Positions 1 through 8,266 of a stretch of 64,000 nt of DNA are shown piece after piece; position 1 is the first letter of the stretch, and every line of letters begins with the position of its first letter. Where the stretch lies: positions 60,764-124,763 of the forward strand of contig JAGOAJ010000009.1 in assembly GCA_017983955.1 (NCBI GenBank), in the 5' to 3' direction. The notes beneath the pieces were generated by a model, which saw nothing but the letters and a program-made list of their open reading frames with translations, had not been told where the DNA came from and searched no databases. The position numbers were made by a program, and so were the translations under genes. This DNA is from Burkholderiaceae bacterium. Lineage in GTDB: Bacteria; Pseudomonadota; Gammaproteobacteria; Burkholderiales; Burkholderiaceae_B.

Positions 1-89
1 ACCATGATCGACGCAACGAATAGTGAAAGTAGAATCACCAGGAAACGTTGCGCCACCACCCTGAAAATGTATATAAACCTTGCCTGCAT
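1..89 (-). CDS. ABC transporter permease, N-terminal fragment
   Basis: This reading frame starts three bases after the stop codon of the binding-protein gene and runs off the left edge of the window. Only about 29 residues are visible: a short basic start (MQARFIYIFRVVAQRF) followed by the beginning of a hydrophobic helix. That is how DppB/OppB-type inner-membrane permeases begin, and such a permease is expected directly downstream of a family 5 binding protein. The function rests mainly on gene order, because too little protein is present for a family assignment. Confidence 0.6.
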   Translation of the reverse strand, partial: MQARFIYIFRVVAQRFLVILLSLFVASIM

Positions 90-92
90 GGG

Positions 93-1634
93 TCAGGTCC
101 TGGCCACGTGGCGGTAATCATTGATCCAGTTCTCGGTAAGCTGAAATCCGGCCACGTCCTTGCGTGTCGCTGCGAAAACATTGTGGAAAAATGGGATAAT
201 CGCTGCTCCGTCTTCAGATAGAATTTCTTGAATACGACCCATGATTTCTTGGCGCTTACCAAGTTCCCCTTCAGCGGACGCCTGTGTTATTAGCTTATCC
301 ACTTCGGCGTTGCTGTAGCGGCTCTCGTTCCAGACGGCATCTGTCTGCACCGATACCGATAGCAAGTCTAACGCTTCCCGATGCCCCCACGATGCGCATA
401 CGACGGTTGCTTTCATGAAGTGCTTGGCGTAAAAAATGTCAGTGCTGACCGCCTGGATATTGACGCGTATATTCGCGGCCCTAGCCATTTGCTGATAAAG
501 CAGCACGACGTCCATGACCGGTGGGCGGTTCGCCTCACAAACAATTTCTACATCGATACCATCGGGGTAGCCAGCTTCAGCGAGCAAACGCTTGGCGCCT
601 TCAATATCCTGTTCTTTGGCCGGACGCTTCTTGTAGTATCGGAATCCGGGCCATACGTAGTCGTCGTCCGCGATTTCGCCATAGCCAAACGCCGCATTAT
701 CTAGCATCTGCTGCCGATTAACGACCAGCTTCATCGCCAGCCTTACCCGCGGATCATCAAATGGCTTGCGATCGGTACGCATGGAAATTGGCGTGAAATA
801 GGCGGATGGAAGGCTTTTTAGATCCAGGTCACTATGTGACTCATAGCGCTTTAGCTGGTCGAATGGGACCGTGCGGATAATATCCCCCTGGCCTGACTCG
901 AGTGAAAGCAGCTGAGTTTGTTGATCAGCGATAAACATGATCTCGAGCGTATCCGCCTTCGGTAGGCCGGGGATGAAGTAATTCGCCTTTTTACGTAGCC
1001 GCATGTATTGACTGGGAACATACTCTTCGACATCGAAAGGACCTGTTCCGCAGGGCTTGCTGTTGCCGTTGGCCGCATAATCGTAATCATGTGCGAGTAG
1101 CGCTGCGTTCTTATCCAGAAACTTGAGCAAAAAATCCGGATCCGGCCTAGATAGAGTAAACGTAACAGTCTGGGCATCGGTTTCCGTGATGTCTGAAACA
1201 TGCTGAAAAATATCTTTCAGTGGGGAGCCAATTTTGTCATCTTGATGGCGAGCCATTGTGAACACCAAGTCTCGCGCGGTAGCCTCGGTGCCATTACTGA
1301 ACTTCACCCCTTTTCTCAACGTGATGTCCCAAGTTTTGAAGTCGTCACTATGCTGAGTCTTTTCGGCCAATGAGTTTGTGAAAGTCTGACCCTCACCTTC
1401 CAGCCTGAACAGCCAATCGTAAAGGCAGCTTGCCACATTGGTACTACCCCCGCCTCGTAGCTGCCCGGGCACGATATTCGCGTCGGGCGCCAGCAGAACC
1501 CTGATTGGCTTGGCGCTCTGGGCATGAGCGTAAATGGGAAGTGCTGCAGTGATTAGTCCCAATGCTGACAGCTTCAGCATGCCTCGGCGAGAAATTGGGG
1601 TGAGTAGATGGCTTTCTTTCTTTTCGTTATGCAT
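93..1634 (-). CDS. Peptide-type ABC transporter substrate-binding protein (SBP family 5)
   Basis: This is a periplasmic binding protein of 513 residues, a normal size for the DppA/OppA family, which delivers peptides or other small solutes to an ABC importer. Residues 15-21 read SRRGMLK, a twin-arginine signal, followed by a hydrophobic stretch and a likely cleavage after AHA at residue 38, so export by the Tat pathway is probable. The body has the family 5 pattern, with a GTGPF-type segment near residue 200. A CGGAG ribosome site lies just upstream of the ATG. A permease begins three bases after its stop, and an XRE-cupin regulator is divergent. The substrate cannot be told. Confidence 0.85.
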   Translation of the reverse strand: MHNEKKESHLLTPISRRGMLKLSALGLITAALPIYAHAQSAKPIRVLLAPDANIVPGQLRGGGSTNVASCLYDWLFRLEGEGQTFTNSLAEKTQHSDDFKTWDITLRKGVKFSNGTEATARDLVFTMARHQDDKIGSPLKDIFQHVSDITETDAQTVTFTLSRPDPDFLLKFLDKNAALLAHDYDYAANGNSKPCGTGPFDVEEYVPSQYMRLRKKANYFIPGLPKADTLEIMFIADQQTQLLSLESGQGDIIRTVPFDQLKRYESHSDLDLKSLPSAYFTPISMRTDRKPFDDPRVRLAMKLVVNRQQMLDNAAFGYGEIADDDYVWPGFRYYKKRPAKEQDIEGAKRLLAEAGYPDGIDVEIVCEANRPPVMDVVLLYQQMARAANIRVNIQAVSTDIFYAKHFMKATVVCASWGHREALDLLSVSVQTDAVWNESRYSNAEVDKLITQASAEGELGKRQEIMGRIQEILSEDGAAIIPFFHNVFAATRKDVAGFQLTENWINDYRHVART

Positions 1635-1670
1635 GTGGTTGTCTCCGTCAAAACAGAAATGAATTTTTAA

Positions 1671-1703
1671 TTCCTTTAGGGATAGTAAAATAGCCTAAAG
1701 GAA
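1671..1703. promoter_or_regulatory. Inverted repeat operator between the binding-protein and regulator genes
   Basis: TTCCTTTAGG at 1671-1680 and CCTAAAGGAA at 1694-1703 form a perfect inverted repeat with 10 bp arms and a 13 bp spacer. It overlaps the -10 box and spacer of the inferred promoter of the ABC transporter genes. The adjacent divergent XRE-cupin protein is the natural candidate to bind it. This is inferred from symmetry and position. Confidence 0.65.
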
Positions 1704-1710
1704 ACATCAA
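1682..1710 (-). promoter_or_regulatory. Sigma-70 type promoter of the ABC transporter operon
   Basis: Read on the minus strand, TTGATG (1710-1705) is followed after exactly 17 bases by TACTAT (1687-1682), a good match to -35 and -10 boxes. It lies about 50 bases upstream of the binding-protein start. The inverted repeat at 1671-1703 covers the -10 box, which would suit repression. Confidence 0.5.
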
Positions 1711-1787
1711 CTCATATTTGATTCGTATAAACCCTATTGACGGTATAATTTGAAAAATTCGACCTAATACAGACCAAACGGGAAAAA

Positions 1788-2399
1788 ATGAAAGTAATAA
1801 ATGACACTATGCGTATTGATCCCCCATCCCCAGGGGGAGATAGCTTCAATCTTGGTCAAAGGCTTAAGTCCATGCGCAAGACAAACAACCTGACGGTAGC
1901 GGCATTGAGTGAGCTCGCTGGCGTAGCGCGGTCAACGATTTCCAAGGTTGAGAATGGTCAGATGTCGCCAACCTTCGACGTGATCCAAAAGTTGTGCAAC
2001 GGCCTTAATGAAAACATCGTGGCGTTCTTCTCGGATGATGGAAGTGAGCCACCCACAGGACGGCGTTCCATCACGCGCATAGGGGCGGGAAGGAAATACA
2101 GCAACAAATGCTACGACCATGAAGTGCTCTGCACTGACTTATCGAACAAAAAAATGTTCGCCGCGCTCTCGACAATCAAAGCGCGCAGCGTTCAAGATTT
2201 CGATGAGTGGGTCAGTCACGACGGTGAAGAGTTTTTCTATGTTGTATCCGGCGAGGTAATCGTTCATTCTGAACTGTACGAGCCTCTCAGCCTGAAGGCC
2301 GGGGATTCCATGTACTTCGATTGCACCATGGGGCACGCGACGGTATCTGCCAGCGATGAAGATGCAAAAGTCTTATGGGTGTTTTCGCCATTGCCCTGA
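1788..2399 (+). CDS. XRE-family transcriptional regulator with C-terminal cupin domain
   Basis: The 203-residue protein has an N-terminal helix-turn-helix of the XRE type at about residues 22-80 (LGQRLKSMRK, then VARSTISKVENGQMSPT). A cupin barrel follows at about residues 120-200, with a GEEFFYVVSGE motif and an LKAGDSMYFD strand. Such proteins usually sense a small metabolite in the cupin and control a neighbouring uptake or catabolic operon. The gene is divergent from the ABC transporter genes, and a perfect inverted repeat lies between them. The effector is unknown. Confidence 0.88.
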   Translation: MKVINDTMRIDPPSPGGDSFNLGQRLKSMRKTNNLTVAALSELAGVARSTISKVENGQMSPTFDVIQKLCNGLNENIVAFFSDDGSEPPTGRRSITRIGAGRKYSNKCYDHEVLCTDLSNKKMFAALSTIKARSVQDFDEWVSHDGEEFFYVVSGEVIVHSELYEPLSLKAGDSMYFDCTMGHATVSASDEDAKVLWVFSPLP

Positions 2400-2456
2400 G
2401 TCGGCAATTATTCCGTCTGTGGCGAGCCTACAGAGAAAGTTTCCCTGAGCCCACAC

Positions 2457-2496
2457 AAAGAAAATGCGGCCGTGCTAAAAACCCGCAGAGCCGCAT
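2457..2496 (-). terminator. Rho-independent terminator of tRNA-Thr
   Basis: On the minus strand ATGCGGC (2496-2490) pairs with GCCGCAT (2470-2464) and is followed by TTTCTTT. It lies just downstream of the tRNA gene. Confidence 0.7.
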
Positions 2497-2502
2497 GAAT
2501 AT

Positions 2503-2578
2503 TGGTGCCGATGAGAGGAGTCGAACCCCCGACCTTCGCATTACGAATGCGCTGCTCTACCAACTGAGCTACATCGGC
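2503..2578 (-). tRNA. tRNA-Thr (anticodon CGT)
   Basis: The minus strand folds as a standard cloverleaf. The acceptor arms are GCCGATG and CATCGGC, the D arm is GCTC/GAGC, and the anticodon loop TTCGTAA gives CGT, which reads ACG. The T loop is TTCGACT. The discriminator base is A and the 3' CCA is encoded. The sequence closely resembles the enterobacterial tRNA-Thr(CGU). It is 76 bases with CCA. The rest of the 2400-2717 gap holds only its terminator and a likely upstream promoter region. Confidence 0.96.
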
Positions 2579-2717
2579 ATCTTTTGGCTGACCTTGCTGC
2601 CAACCGCTACGGCGCACAGCACTATTACACTGCACCCTGCTAAGCCAATTATTATACATAATCTGACCACGCTCTATTGGGTACTATAGGGCGGTCCAAC
2701 ACAAATGAAGGGTCTTT

Positions 2718-3086
2718 ATGAACAAAATTACCTGGCTGATGTTGATTGCCGCTTGCCTGCCTTTCGTGGCCACAATTTGTGCCAAGGCGATGGGCAAGGG
2801 GTTTGATAATAGCAACCCAAGACCTTGGCTGGCTGGCCTTGAGGGATGGCGTGGGCGTGCCAATGCGGCGCAGGCCAATCTATTTGAAGGCCTGCCGTTT
2901 TTCTATGCGGCGGTGTTGTTTGCGCTATATAAGCAGGCCGACATCGCTCTAATAACTAACTTGATGTTGGCCTGGGTAGTGATACGCATTGCATTTGTGG
3001 CGACCTATATTGCGGGTTATGGCGCTGTGCGCAGTCTGTTGTGGTTCAGCGCCCTGGTTGTCAACATCGTTATACTTTTTGCGTAA
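2718..3086 (+). CDS. MAPEG family membrane protein
   Basis: The 122-residue protein has three to four hydrophobic helices. It carries the bacterial MAPEG pattern RANAAQANLFEGLPFF at about residues 48-63, with the conserved N and E of the family. MAPEG proteins include glutathione transferases of eicosanoid metabolism, but the role of the small bacterial members is mostly unknown. An AAGGG ribosome site precedes the ATG. It appears to be a single-gene unit, converging with the AI-2E family gene. Confidence 0.85.
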   Translation: MNKITWLMLIAACLPFVATICAKAMGKGFDNSNPRPWLAGLEGWRGRANAAQANLFEGLPFFYAAVLFALYKQADIALITNLMLAWVVIRIAFVATYIAGYGAVRSLLWFSALVVNIVILFA

Positions 3087-3136
3087 AGCCGGCGTTGCAG
3101 ATGACCGTGGGGCAGCAGGTCATCCGTCTGCCAGTA

Positions 3137-4228
3137 TCAATTTTCTTGATACTGCTTGATGGCCGATGGAAACAAGTCCCAGCAGGCAATAAACAGGGCG
3201 GCAATCAAGGGTCCGATAACGAAGCCGTTAAGTCCGAATACCGCCAGGCCACCCAGGGTGGAGATCAGGATAAGGTAGTCAGGAATTTTGGTGTCTTTGC
3301 CAACCAGCACCGGCCTTAGCAGGTTGTCGATCAGACCTATGACCAGCACCCCGAACAAGATCAGGACCACGCCTTGCCAGATGGCCCCGGACACCAGGAA
3401 GTACACGGCAACAGGGATCCAGATCAGTGATGCGCCTATCGCTGGCAATAGTGACAAAAAGGCCATCATGACGCCCCACAATAGGGCTCCTTGTATGCCT
3501 AGGATGGCAAACATGATCCCACCCAAGGCTCCTTGGGTGATGGCGATAACAATATTGCCCTTGACGGTAGCGCGTATGACGGTGGCAAATTTACGCGACA
3601 GGTGATGCTGGTGCTGGTCGCTTAGGGGTATTGATTGGCGCATGCGGTGGGCTAGAAGGGGGCCATCGCGCAATAGAAAGAATAATATATACAACATAAC
3701 ACCCATGCCGACCAGGAACTCAAAGGTGTTTTGACCGACGTTGACGGCCTGGGTGGCCAGAAATTTACTGCCTTGCAATGCACCTTCCGACAGTTTTTCT
3801 TGCAGGCTGAAGCTGTCGCCTATACCAAATCGTGTCAGTACGGCATGCACCGAGGCAGGCATGGCATTCACAATCTGTTCAAAGTAGGCACCCAAATCCA
3901 GCTCGCCGGTGCTAAGCCGCTTGTAGACTGCCGCGCCTTCTTGCAGCAGGGCACCCGTTATCAAGATCAAGGGAATGATAACCATCAGTATGATCAGAAT
4001 GACAGTGAGCAGCGCGGATAGGGTACGTCTGCCATGCACTTTTGGGAGTATGCGCCTGTGTACGGGTGAAAAAATAATTGCTAGCGTGGTCGCCCAGAAA
4101 ATGGCGCCATAGTAGGGTAGTAGTACCCAGACAAAGGCAATGCTGACGCAAGCCAGCAGCAGCAGGAAGGTGCGAAAATAAAGGCTGGAATGATTCATGA
4201 GGTCGGGCCGGTGGGGGGTTGCGTGCAT
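3137..4228 (-). CDS. AI-2E family transporter (PerM/YdiK type)
   Basis: This inner-membrane protein has about eight hydrophobic segments and the features of the AI-2E exporter/PerM family, including the C-terminal stretch RPVLVGKDTKIPDYLILIST and a GLNGFVIGPLIAALF helix near the end. A longer frame opens at 4300 but would overlap the upstream gene by 55 bases. The ATG at 4228 is preceded by AGGA at a suitable distance and yields 363 residues. ATG 4198 is a third possibility. Family members have been linked to autoinducer-2 export, ion antiport or stress tolerance. The substrate cannot be inferred here. Confidence 0.85.
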   Translation of the reverse strand: MHATPHRPDLMNHSSLYFRTFLLLLACVSIAFVWVLLPYYGAIFWATTLAIIFSPVHRRILPKVHGRRTLSALLTVILIILMVIIPLILITGALLQEGAAVYKRLSTGELDLGAYFEQIVNAMPASVHAVLTRFGIGDSFSLQEKLSEGALQGSKFLATQAVNVGQNTFEFLVGMGVMLYILFFLLRDGPLLAHRMRQSIPLSDQHQHHLSRKFATVIRATVKGNIVIAITQGALGGIMFAILGIQGALLWGVMMAFLSLLPAIGASLIWIPVAVYFLVSGAIWQGVVLILFGVLVIGLIDNLLRPVLVGKDTKIPDYLILISTLGGLAVFGLNGFVIGPLIAALFIACWDLFPSAIKQYQEN

Positions 4229-4245
4229 AGTACCCGAGTTCCTGG

Positions 4246-4731
4246 CTAGCTCTGGGTAACCGAGGTTTGGGATATGGCTTTCATGGCTATTGCGTAGCAT
4301 TCATCAATATGTGACCGCCCCACCTTTCTAAGAATGTAGTAACTGATGGTGGCCGATACGGCGCTACCCGCAAAGGGGACATACTTGGCCAAGGCCTTGG
4401 TAGCCAGGCGTTTGGCGCCAAAGCGCTGCAGCATGCCTATGATGCGTTGCGTGGTTAGTGTTTTTCCGATCAGTCCCAGGCTCATGCTGGCCCCACCAAC
4501 TACTACGATCTTTTTTACTTCAGGACTTAGCTGTTCGATTTGATCGGGCGACAGGCCAAATTTTTCATTGATGGTCGGGATTAGCTTCAGCAATATTGCA
4601 ACATCTGTGCCAAAATCGACACCTGGTATAGGTATAACGGCTGCACCGGCCGACAGCAGAGAGCGGCGGGTGACCAGAGATTGGCACTGGGCGCGTATCT
4701 TGTCCAGTTCCTGCTGGGTTTTTGCTAGCAT
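4246..4731 (-). CDS. Conserved hypothetical membrane-associated protein, DUF697-like
   Basis: This 161-residue protein has a soluble N-terminus (LDKIRAQCQSLVTRRSLLSAG) followed by glycine- and alanine-rich hydrophobic stretches, including AAVIPIPGVDFGTDVAILLKLIP at about residues 29-52 and a second pair near 75-90 and 115-135. The pattern IPIPGVDFGTDVAILLKL resembles the DUF697 region found beside GTPases, but no GTPase domain is present. It lies 17 bases upstream of the AI-2E family gene and is probably transcribed with it. The function is unknown. Confidence 0.65.
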   Translation of the reverse strand: MLAKTQQELDKIRAQCQSLVTRRSLLSAGAAVIPIPGVDFGTDVAILLKLIPTINEKFGLSPDQIEQLSPEVKKIVVVGGASMSLGLIGKTLTTQRIIGMLQRFGAKRLATKALAKYVPFAGSAVSATISYYILRKVGRSHIDECYAIAMKAISQTSVTQS

Positions 4732-4788
4732 TATGTTTCCAGACGAGTAAGCATAGAATTGCTTAGTATACGTTTAGTAGAGACAAGC

Positions 4789-4808
4789 AGACCGCCCTAG
4801 GGCGGTCT
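4789..4808. repeat. Perfect 20-bp palindrome downstream of aqpZ
   Basis: AGACCGCCCTAGGGCGGTCT reads the same on both strands. It lies in the gap between aqpZ and the DUF697-like gene, 43 to 63 bases beyond the aqpZ stop codon. As RNA it would form a GC-rich hairpin, but neither side has a T-run, so it is at best a weak or Rho-assisted terminator. A protein-binding site is also possible. Confidence 0.5.
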
Positions 4809-4851
4809 ATATCTAACAAAATGCAAGCGATATCAACCGGTTGTGCCGCCT

Positions 4852-5559
4852 CTATGCCTGGGCTTTTGTTTGTAGTACGCAGCGGTAAATTACACCGCCT
4901 ATTATTGCCCCAACAATAGGGGCTAGCCAGAATAGCCATAATTGCTCGATTGCCCAGCTCCCTTGGAACAAGGCAACGGCGGTAGACCGTGCCGGATTCA
5001 CTGACGTATTGGTGACTGGGATGCTGATCAAGTGGATAAGGGTAAGTGACAGGCCGATGGCAATACCACCAAATCCGGCAGGGGCAAGCCTGTCGGTAGC
5101 ACCCATAATGATGAAGATGAAAAATCCAGTCAGCACTACTTCACAAACCAGGGCGGCGTACAGACTATAGCCACCGGGCGAATGTTCACCGTAGCCGTTG
5201 GAGGCAAAGCCGCTGGCGCTGACATCAAAGCCGGCTTTACCCGTAGCAATAATGTATAAAACGGCACCTGCCAAAATTCCGCCTAATAACTGAGCAAGAA
5301 CGTAGGGCACCAGCTCACGTGCTGGAAAGCGGCCACCAGCTACTAGACCAAAGGTGACCGCCGGGTTGATGTGGCAGCCTGAGATATGACCGATGGCATA
5401 GCACATAGTCAGCAACGTTAAACCAAAGGCTAGCGCCACTCCCGCAAAGCCTATGCCTAGTTCTGGAAAGCCAGCAGCTAGCACGGCGCTACCGCAACCG
5501 CCCAGCACTAGCCAGAAAGTGCCGAATGATTCGGCCACACAACGTTTACTTAAGTTCAT
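4852..5559 (-). CDS. aqpZ: Aquaporin Z
   Basis: This is a water channel of the inner membrane, a member of the MIP family. Both pore motifs are present as NPA at residues 65-67 and 188-190 (counted from the chosen start), the second followed by the selectivity-filter arginine. A histidine in the fifth helix ([18 protein letters not shown]) points to a strict aquaporin rather than a glycerol facilitator. Six transmembrane helices are evident. The frame opens at 5565, but an AGAGG ribosome site sits directly against that codon, so the ATG two codons later (5559, 235 residues) is preferred. Confidence 0.93.
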   Translation of the reverse strand: MNLSKRCVAESFGTFWLVLGGCGSAVLAAGFPELGIGFAGVALAFGLTLLTMCYAIGHISGCHINPAVTFGLVAGGRFPARELVPYVLAQLLGGILAGAVLYIIATGKAGFDVSASGFASNGYGEHSPGGYSLYAALVCEVVLTGFFIFIIMGATDRLAPAGFGGIAIGLSLTLIHLISIPVTNTSVNPARSTAVALFQGSWAIEQLWLFWLAPIVGAIIGGVIYRCVLQTKAQA

Positions 5560-5802
5560 GGGCATACCTCTTTCTTAGGATTTCTAGATTGTATGGAGGC
5601 TAATGAGTTTCGACTGTCAAGTATTGAAAATAGGTATAAGGCATTATCATGAATAAGACTCAAGAGTGGTATTGATTAGCGGTAGCAAATGAGAGGCCAC
5701 GAACTTGCTACTCCAAGCCCATAAGACAATACTATTACTGTTTAGCAGCAAGGCTGTCAGAGTGCCATAAGTTATTATCGTGTTCCTAAGACAGGTGAAT
5801 AT

Positions 5803-6486
5803 GTGAAATTCTTCGACTTTAGTTCGTGGCACGGTGTGCTGACCACAATTCTGAGCCTGGCCGTATTCACCCTGATGGGCGTGGGTATTCGCGTGCTGAT
5901 CATGCAGACCATGCAACAACGCCGCGAGCGCATGAATCGCCAGATCAATGAACGATTGAAAACCTTAATCGCCGCCTATCGGACCTTAGGTGGCTCATTT
6001 ACTGGGCAACTGATAGTGCACCCTACACATCTGCGCGACCTACGCGTTACAGCGCAAGAGTCAGATGAAGAAGGGGCCGATCAAGATGAAAACAAAAGTT
6101 CCGATCGGTCGCGTCGCACCCGTGATGCTGTTGAGGCCGCCTTATCTGACATTATTCTTCTTGGTACCGTAGAACATGTGCGCTTGGCCGGTGAGGCCGC
6201 GAGCGATATGGCCGCAGGTCGTCCTATACACACGGCAGCCTTGGTGGTTTCCTTACGCAACTTCATTCGCACTGCCCTTGACCTGGGGCCGATACCTGAT
6301 GACATCAGCATCCCGTTTCAGGGGCCGACTAGGGCGCAAAGCAGTGGTGGTCGCGGCAAGGGCGATGGTGAAAAGGCAGGCAACAGAGGTGCTGGTGGGG
6401 GAGGAGGTGCTGGAGGCGGTGGCGGCGGTGCGGGCCTGGGTATCGGGCTTGGAATGGGCCGTAGCGATAATAATCACGGTGGTTAA
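5803..6486 (+). CDS. Hypothetical membrane-anchored protein with glycine-rich tail
   Basis: The 227-residue protein starts with GTG, preceded by an AGGTG ribosome site. Residues 10-35 form a single transmembrane helix, followed by a basic helix (QQRRERMNRQINERLKTLI), so the bulk is probably cytoplasmic. A charged acidic segment (about residues 85-105) leads to a conserved-looking helical part (DIILLGTVEHVRLAGEAA, then IRTALDLGPIPDDISIPF). The last 50 residues are almost entirely glycine with some charged residues. I do not recognise the family. It stands alone, convergent with panB. Confidence 0.65.
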   Translation: MKFFDFSSWHGVLTTILSLAVFTLMGVGIRVLIMQTMQQRRERMNRQINERLKTLIAAYRTLGGSFTGQLIVHPTHLRDLRVTAQESDEEGADQDENKSSDRSRRTRDAVEAALSDIILLGTVEHVRLAGEAASDMAAGRPIHTAALVVSLRNFIRTALDLGPIPDDISIPFQGPTRAQSSGGRGKGDGEKAGNRGAGGGGGAGGGGGGAGLGIGLGMGRSDNNHGG

Positions 6487-6514
6487 AGAACTATTACGCC
6501 GCGGTTAACGTTCC

Positions 6515-7345
6515 CTAATACCCGTGTTCTTGGCTTGGAAAGGACTGGTCCTTCACTGCCTTGATATAGGCGCTGATTGCACCCTCAATGCTAGCCTGTC
6601 CTTCCATGAAGTTACGCACGAAACGTGCCTTTTTGCCGGGGGGCACGTTCAACATGTCGTGCATCACCAGCACTTGCCCCGAGCAGTCAGGACCGGCGCC
6701 TATGCCTATCGTGGGAATGGCCAGCATATCCGTTACTTCCTTGCCTAGTGCGGCCGGAATGGCTTCAATCAAAAGTAGCGATGCACCCGCCGCCTGAAGC
6801 GCTAAGGCATCGGCTTTTAGTTGCTCGGCGCTTTCAGGCGTTTTGCCCTGCACCTTGAATCCGCCAAGTTGATGCACGGATTGTGGCGTCAGCCCAAGGT
6901 GCGCGAATACGGGTATGCCACGCTCGGTCAGAAACTTCACGGTATCGACCAGCCAGGCACCGCCTTCAAGTTTGACTATCTGGGCGCCAGCCTGCATCAA
7001 TGTCACGGCATTGTCATAGGCGGATTGTGCAGTGCCATAGCTACCGAATGGCAGGTCTGCGACCAGTAAAGCCGTTTGGTTGCCGCGTGCGACACAGGCT
7101 GTGTGGTACGCGATATCCGCGACAGTGACCGGCAGTGGCGTGCTGTGTCCCTGCAGTACATTGCCCAGGGAATCTCCCACAAGTAGTATGTCAACGCCAC
7201 ACTGGTCCATCAAGGAAGAAAAGCTAGCGTCGTAGCAGGTGAGCATTGCGATCTTTTCGCCCGCGCTGCGCATGGCGTGTAGTGAAGGCAAAGTAACGGC
7301 TTTACTGCGTCTGGTGCTTTGGTTGTCTTGTAAATATCCCGACAT
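6515..7345 (-). CDS. panB: 3-methyl-2-oxobutanoate hydroxymethyltransferase
   Basis: PanB transfers a hydroxymethyl group from methylenetetrahydrofolate to 2-oxoisovalerate to give ketopantoate, the first committed step of pantothenate and coenzyme A synthesis. The 276-residue protein has the family signatures [26 protein letters not shown] with the metal-binding aspartate, and [15 protein letters not shown] with the catalytic glutamate. The length is normal for the decameric enzyme. No panC lies next to it. The C-terminus [13 protein letters not shown] is typical of betaproteobacterial forms. Confidence 0.95.
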   Translation of the reverse strand: MSGYLQDNQSTRRSKAVTLPSLHAMRSAGEKIAMLTCYDASFSSLMDQCGVDILLVGDSLGNVLQGHSTPLPVTVADIAYHTACVARGNQTALLVADLPFGSYGTAQSAYDNAVTLMQAGAQIVKLEGGAWLVDTVKFLTERGIPVFAHLGLTPQSVHQLGGFKVQGKTPESAEQLKADALALQAAGASLLLIEAIPAALGKEVTDMLAIPTIGIGAGPDCSGQVLVMHDMLNVPPGKKARFVRNFMEGQASIEGAISAYIKAVKDQSFPSQEHGY

Positions 7346-7455
7346 ATTTATTCTCTACTGGTGGAAGATTTTTACTTGCCGCTGGAAGCTGGCGCCGACG
7401 TGACCTTAGGCCGAAATCGTCAACTTGTCGATGGCGTTAGGTGCGATATCGTGTT

Positions 7456-8220
7456 TTAGCGGCTGGCTACTATGAAAAGCCGTGGAAATGGCAGCAACAC
7501 CGTGCCATTAGCAAGCGAGGGATAGGCCTTGGTTATAGCAGCTAGATAGCGCTTAAGGAATTCCGCTTTTTCAGCATCATCCAGCAGTTCCATGTAGGGG
7601 CGCAGGGCTGAGCCTTTGAACCATTCGACGACGGCAGTTGCGCCGCCGGCCAGAGGGTGAAAGTAGGTCGTACGCCAGACATCGACACTGCTGCAATGTG
7701 GCTGTAGCAGCTCGTAGTAGAAGCTGGCGTTGTGTCGTTCAGGTAGCTGGAAGCTGCCAGTTTTTCCGGCCCAGGGGCCACTAGCCGCGATTTCGCGTGC
7801 CAGCTTATGGGCGGGCTCTTCCAGGTTGTCGGGGGTCTGTACGGCCAGGCATCCGCCAGGGGTCAGCGTCTTGATTAGTCGTGGGTAGAGCGCAGCGTGG
7901 TCCGGCAGCCATTGCAGCGACGCATTGGCCAAAATCACATCGACGGGCTGGTCAGGGTTCCATGTGGCTATGTCCGACAGTTCAAAGTCTATGTGAGGCA
8001 GGCGTTTGCGTGCCGAAGCCAGCATGTCGTCGGAATTATCCGTGCCGGTCATGGTGGCGTTGGGAAAGCGCTGGGCCAGGACTTCTGTAGAGTTTCCTGG
8101 GCCACAGCCCAAGTCGAACGCGATACGCACGTCGCGTGCTGGTATCGCTGCCACCAGATCACGCACGGGGCGGGTCCGTTCTTGTTCAAACGTCGAGTAC
8201 TGCTGGGCTGACCACGTCAT
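7456..8220 (-). CDS. tam: Trans-aconitate 2-methyltransferase
   Basis: This SAM-dependent enzyme methylates trans-aconitate, a spontaneous inhibitor of the citric acid cycle. The N-terminus TWSAQQYSTFEQERTRPVRD is the characteristic Tam start. The SAM motif FDLGCGPGNSTE lies near residues 36-47, and ILANASLQWLPDH follows. The frame opens with a GTG at 8223, but the ATG at 8220 is better spaced from AAAGGA and gives 254 residues, the usual length. It is 46 bases downstream of the GntP-type permease gene and may share its transcript. Confidence 0.9.
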   Translation of the reverse strand: MTWSAQQYSTFEQERTRPVRDLVAAIPARDVRIAFDLGCGPGNSTEVLAQRFPNATMTGTDNSDDMLASARKRLPHIDFELSDIATWNPDQPVDVILANASLQWLPDHAALYPRLIKTLTPGGCLAVQTPDNLEEPAHKLAREIAASGPWAGKTGSFQLPERHNASFYYELLQPHCSSVDVWRTTYFHPLAGGATAVVEWFKGSALRPYMELLDDAEKAEFLKRYLAAITKAYPSLANGTVLLPFPRLFIVASR

Positions 8221-8266
8221 CACATTTCCTTTCGGTTTTTATTGTGTCGCGCCCAACAGTTTACGC

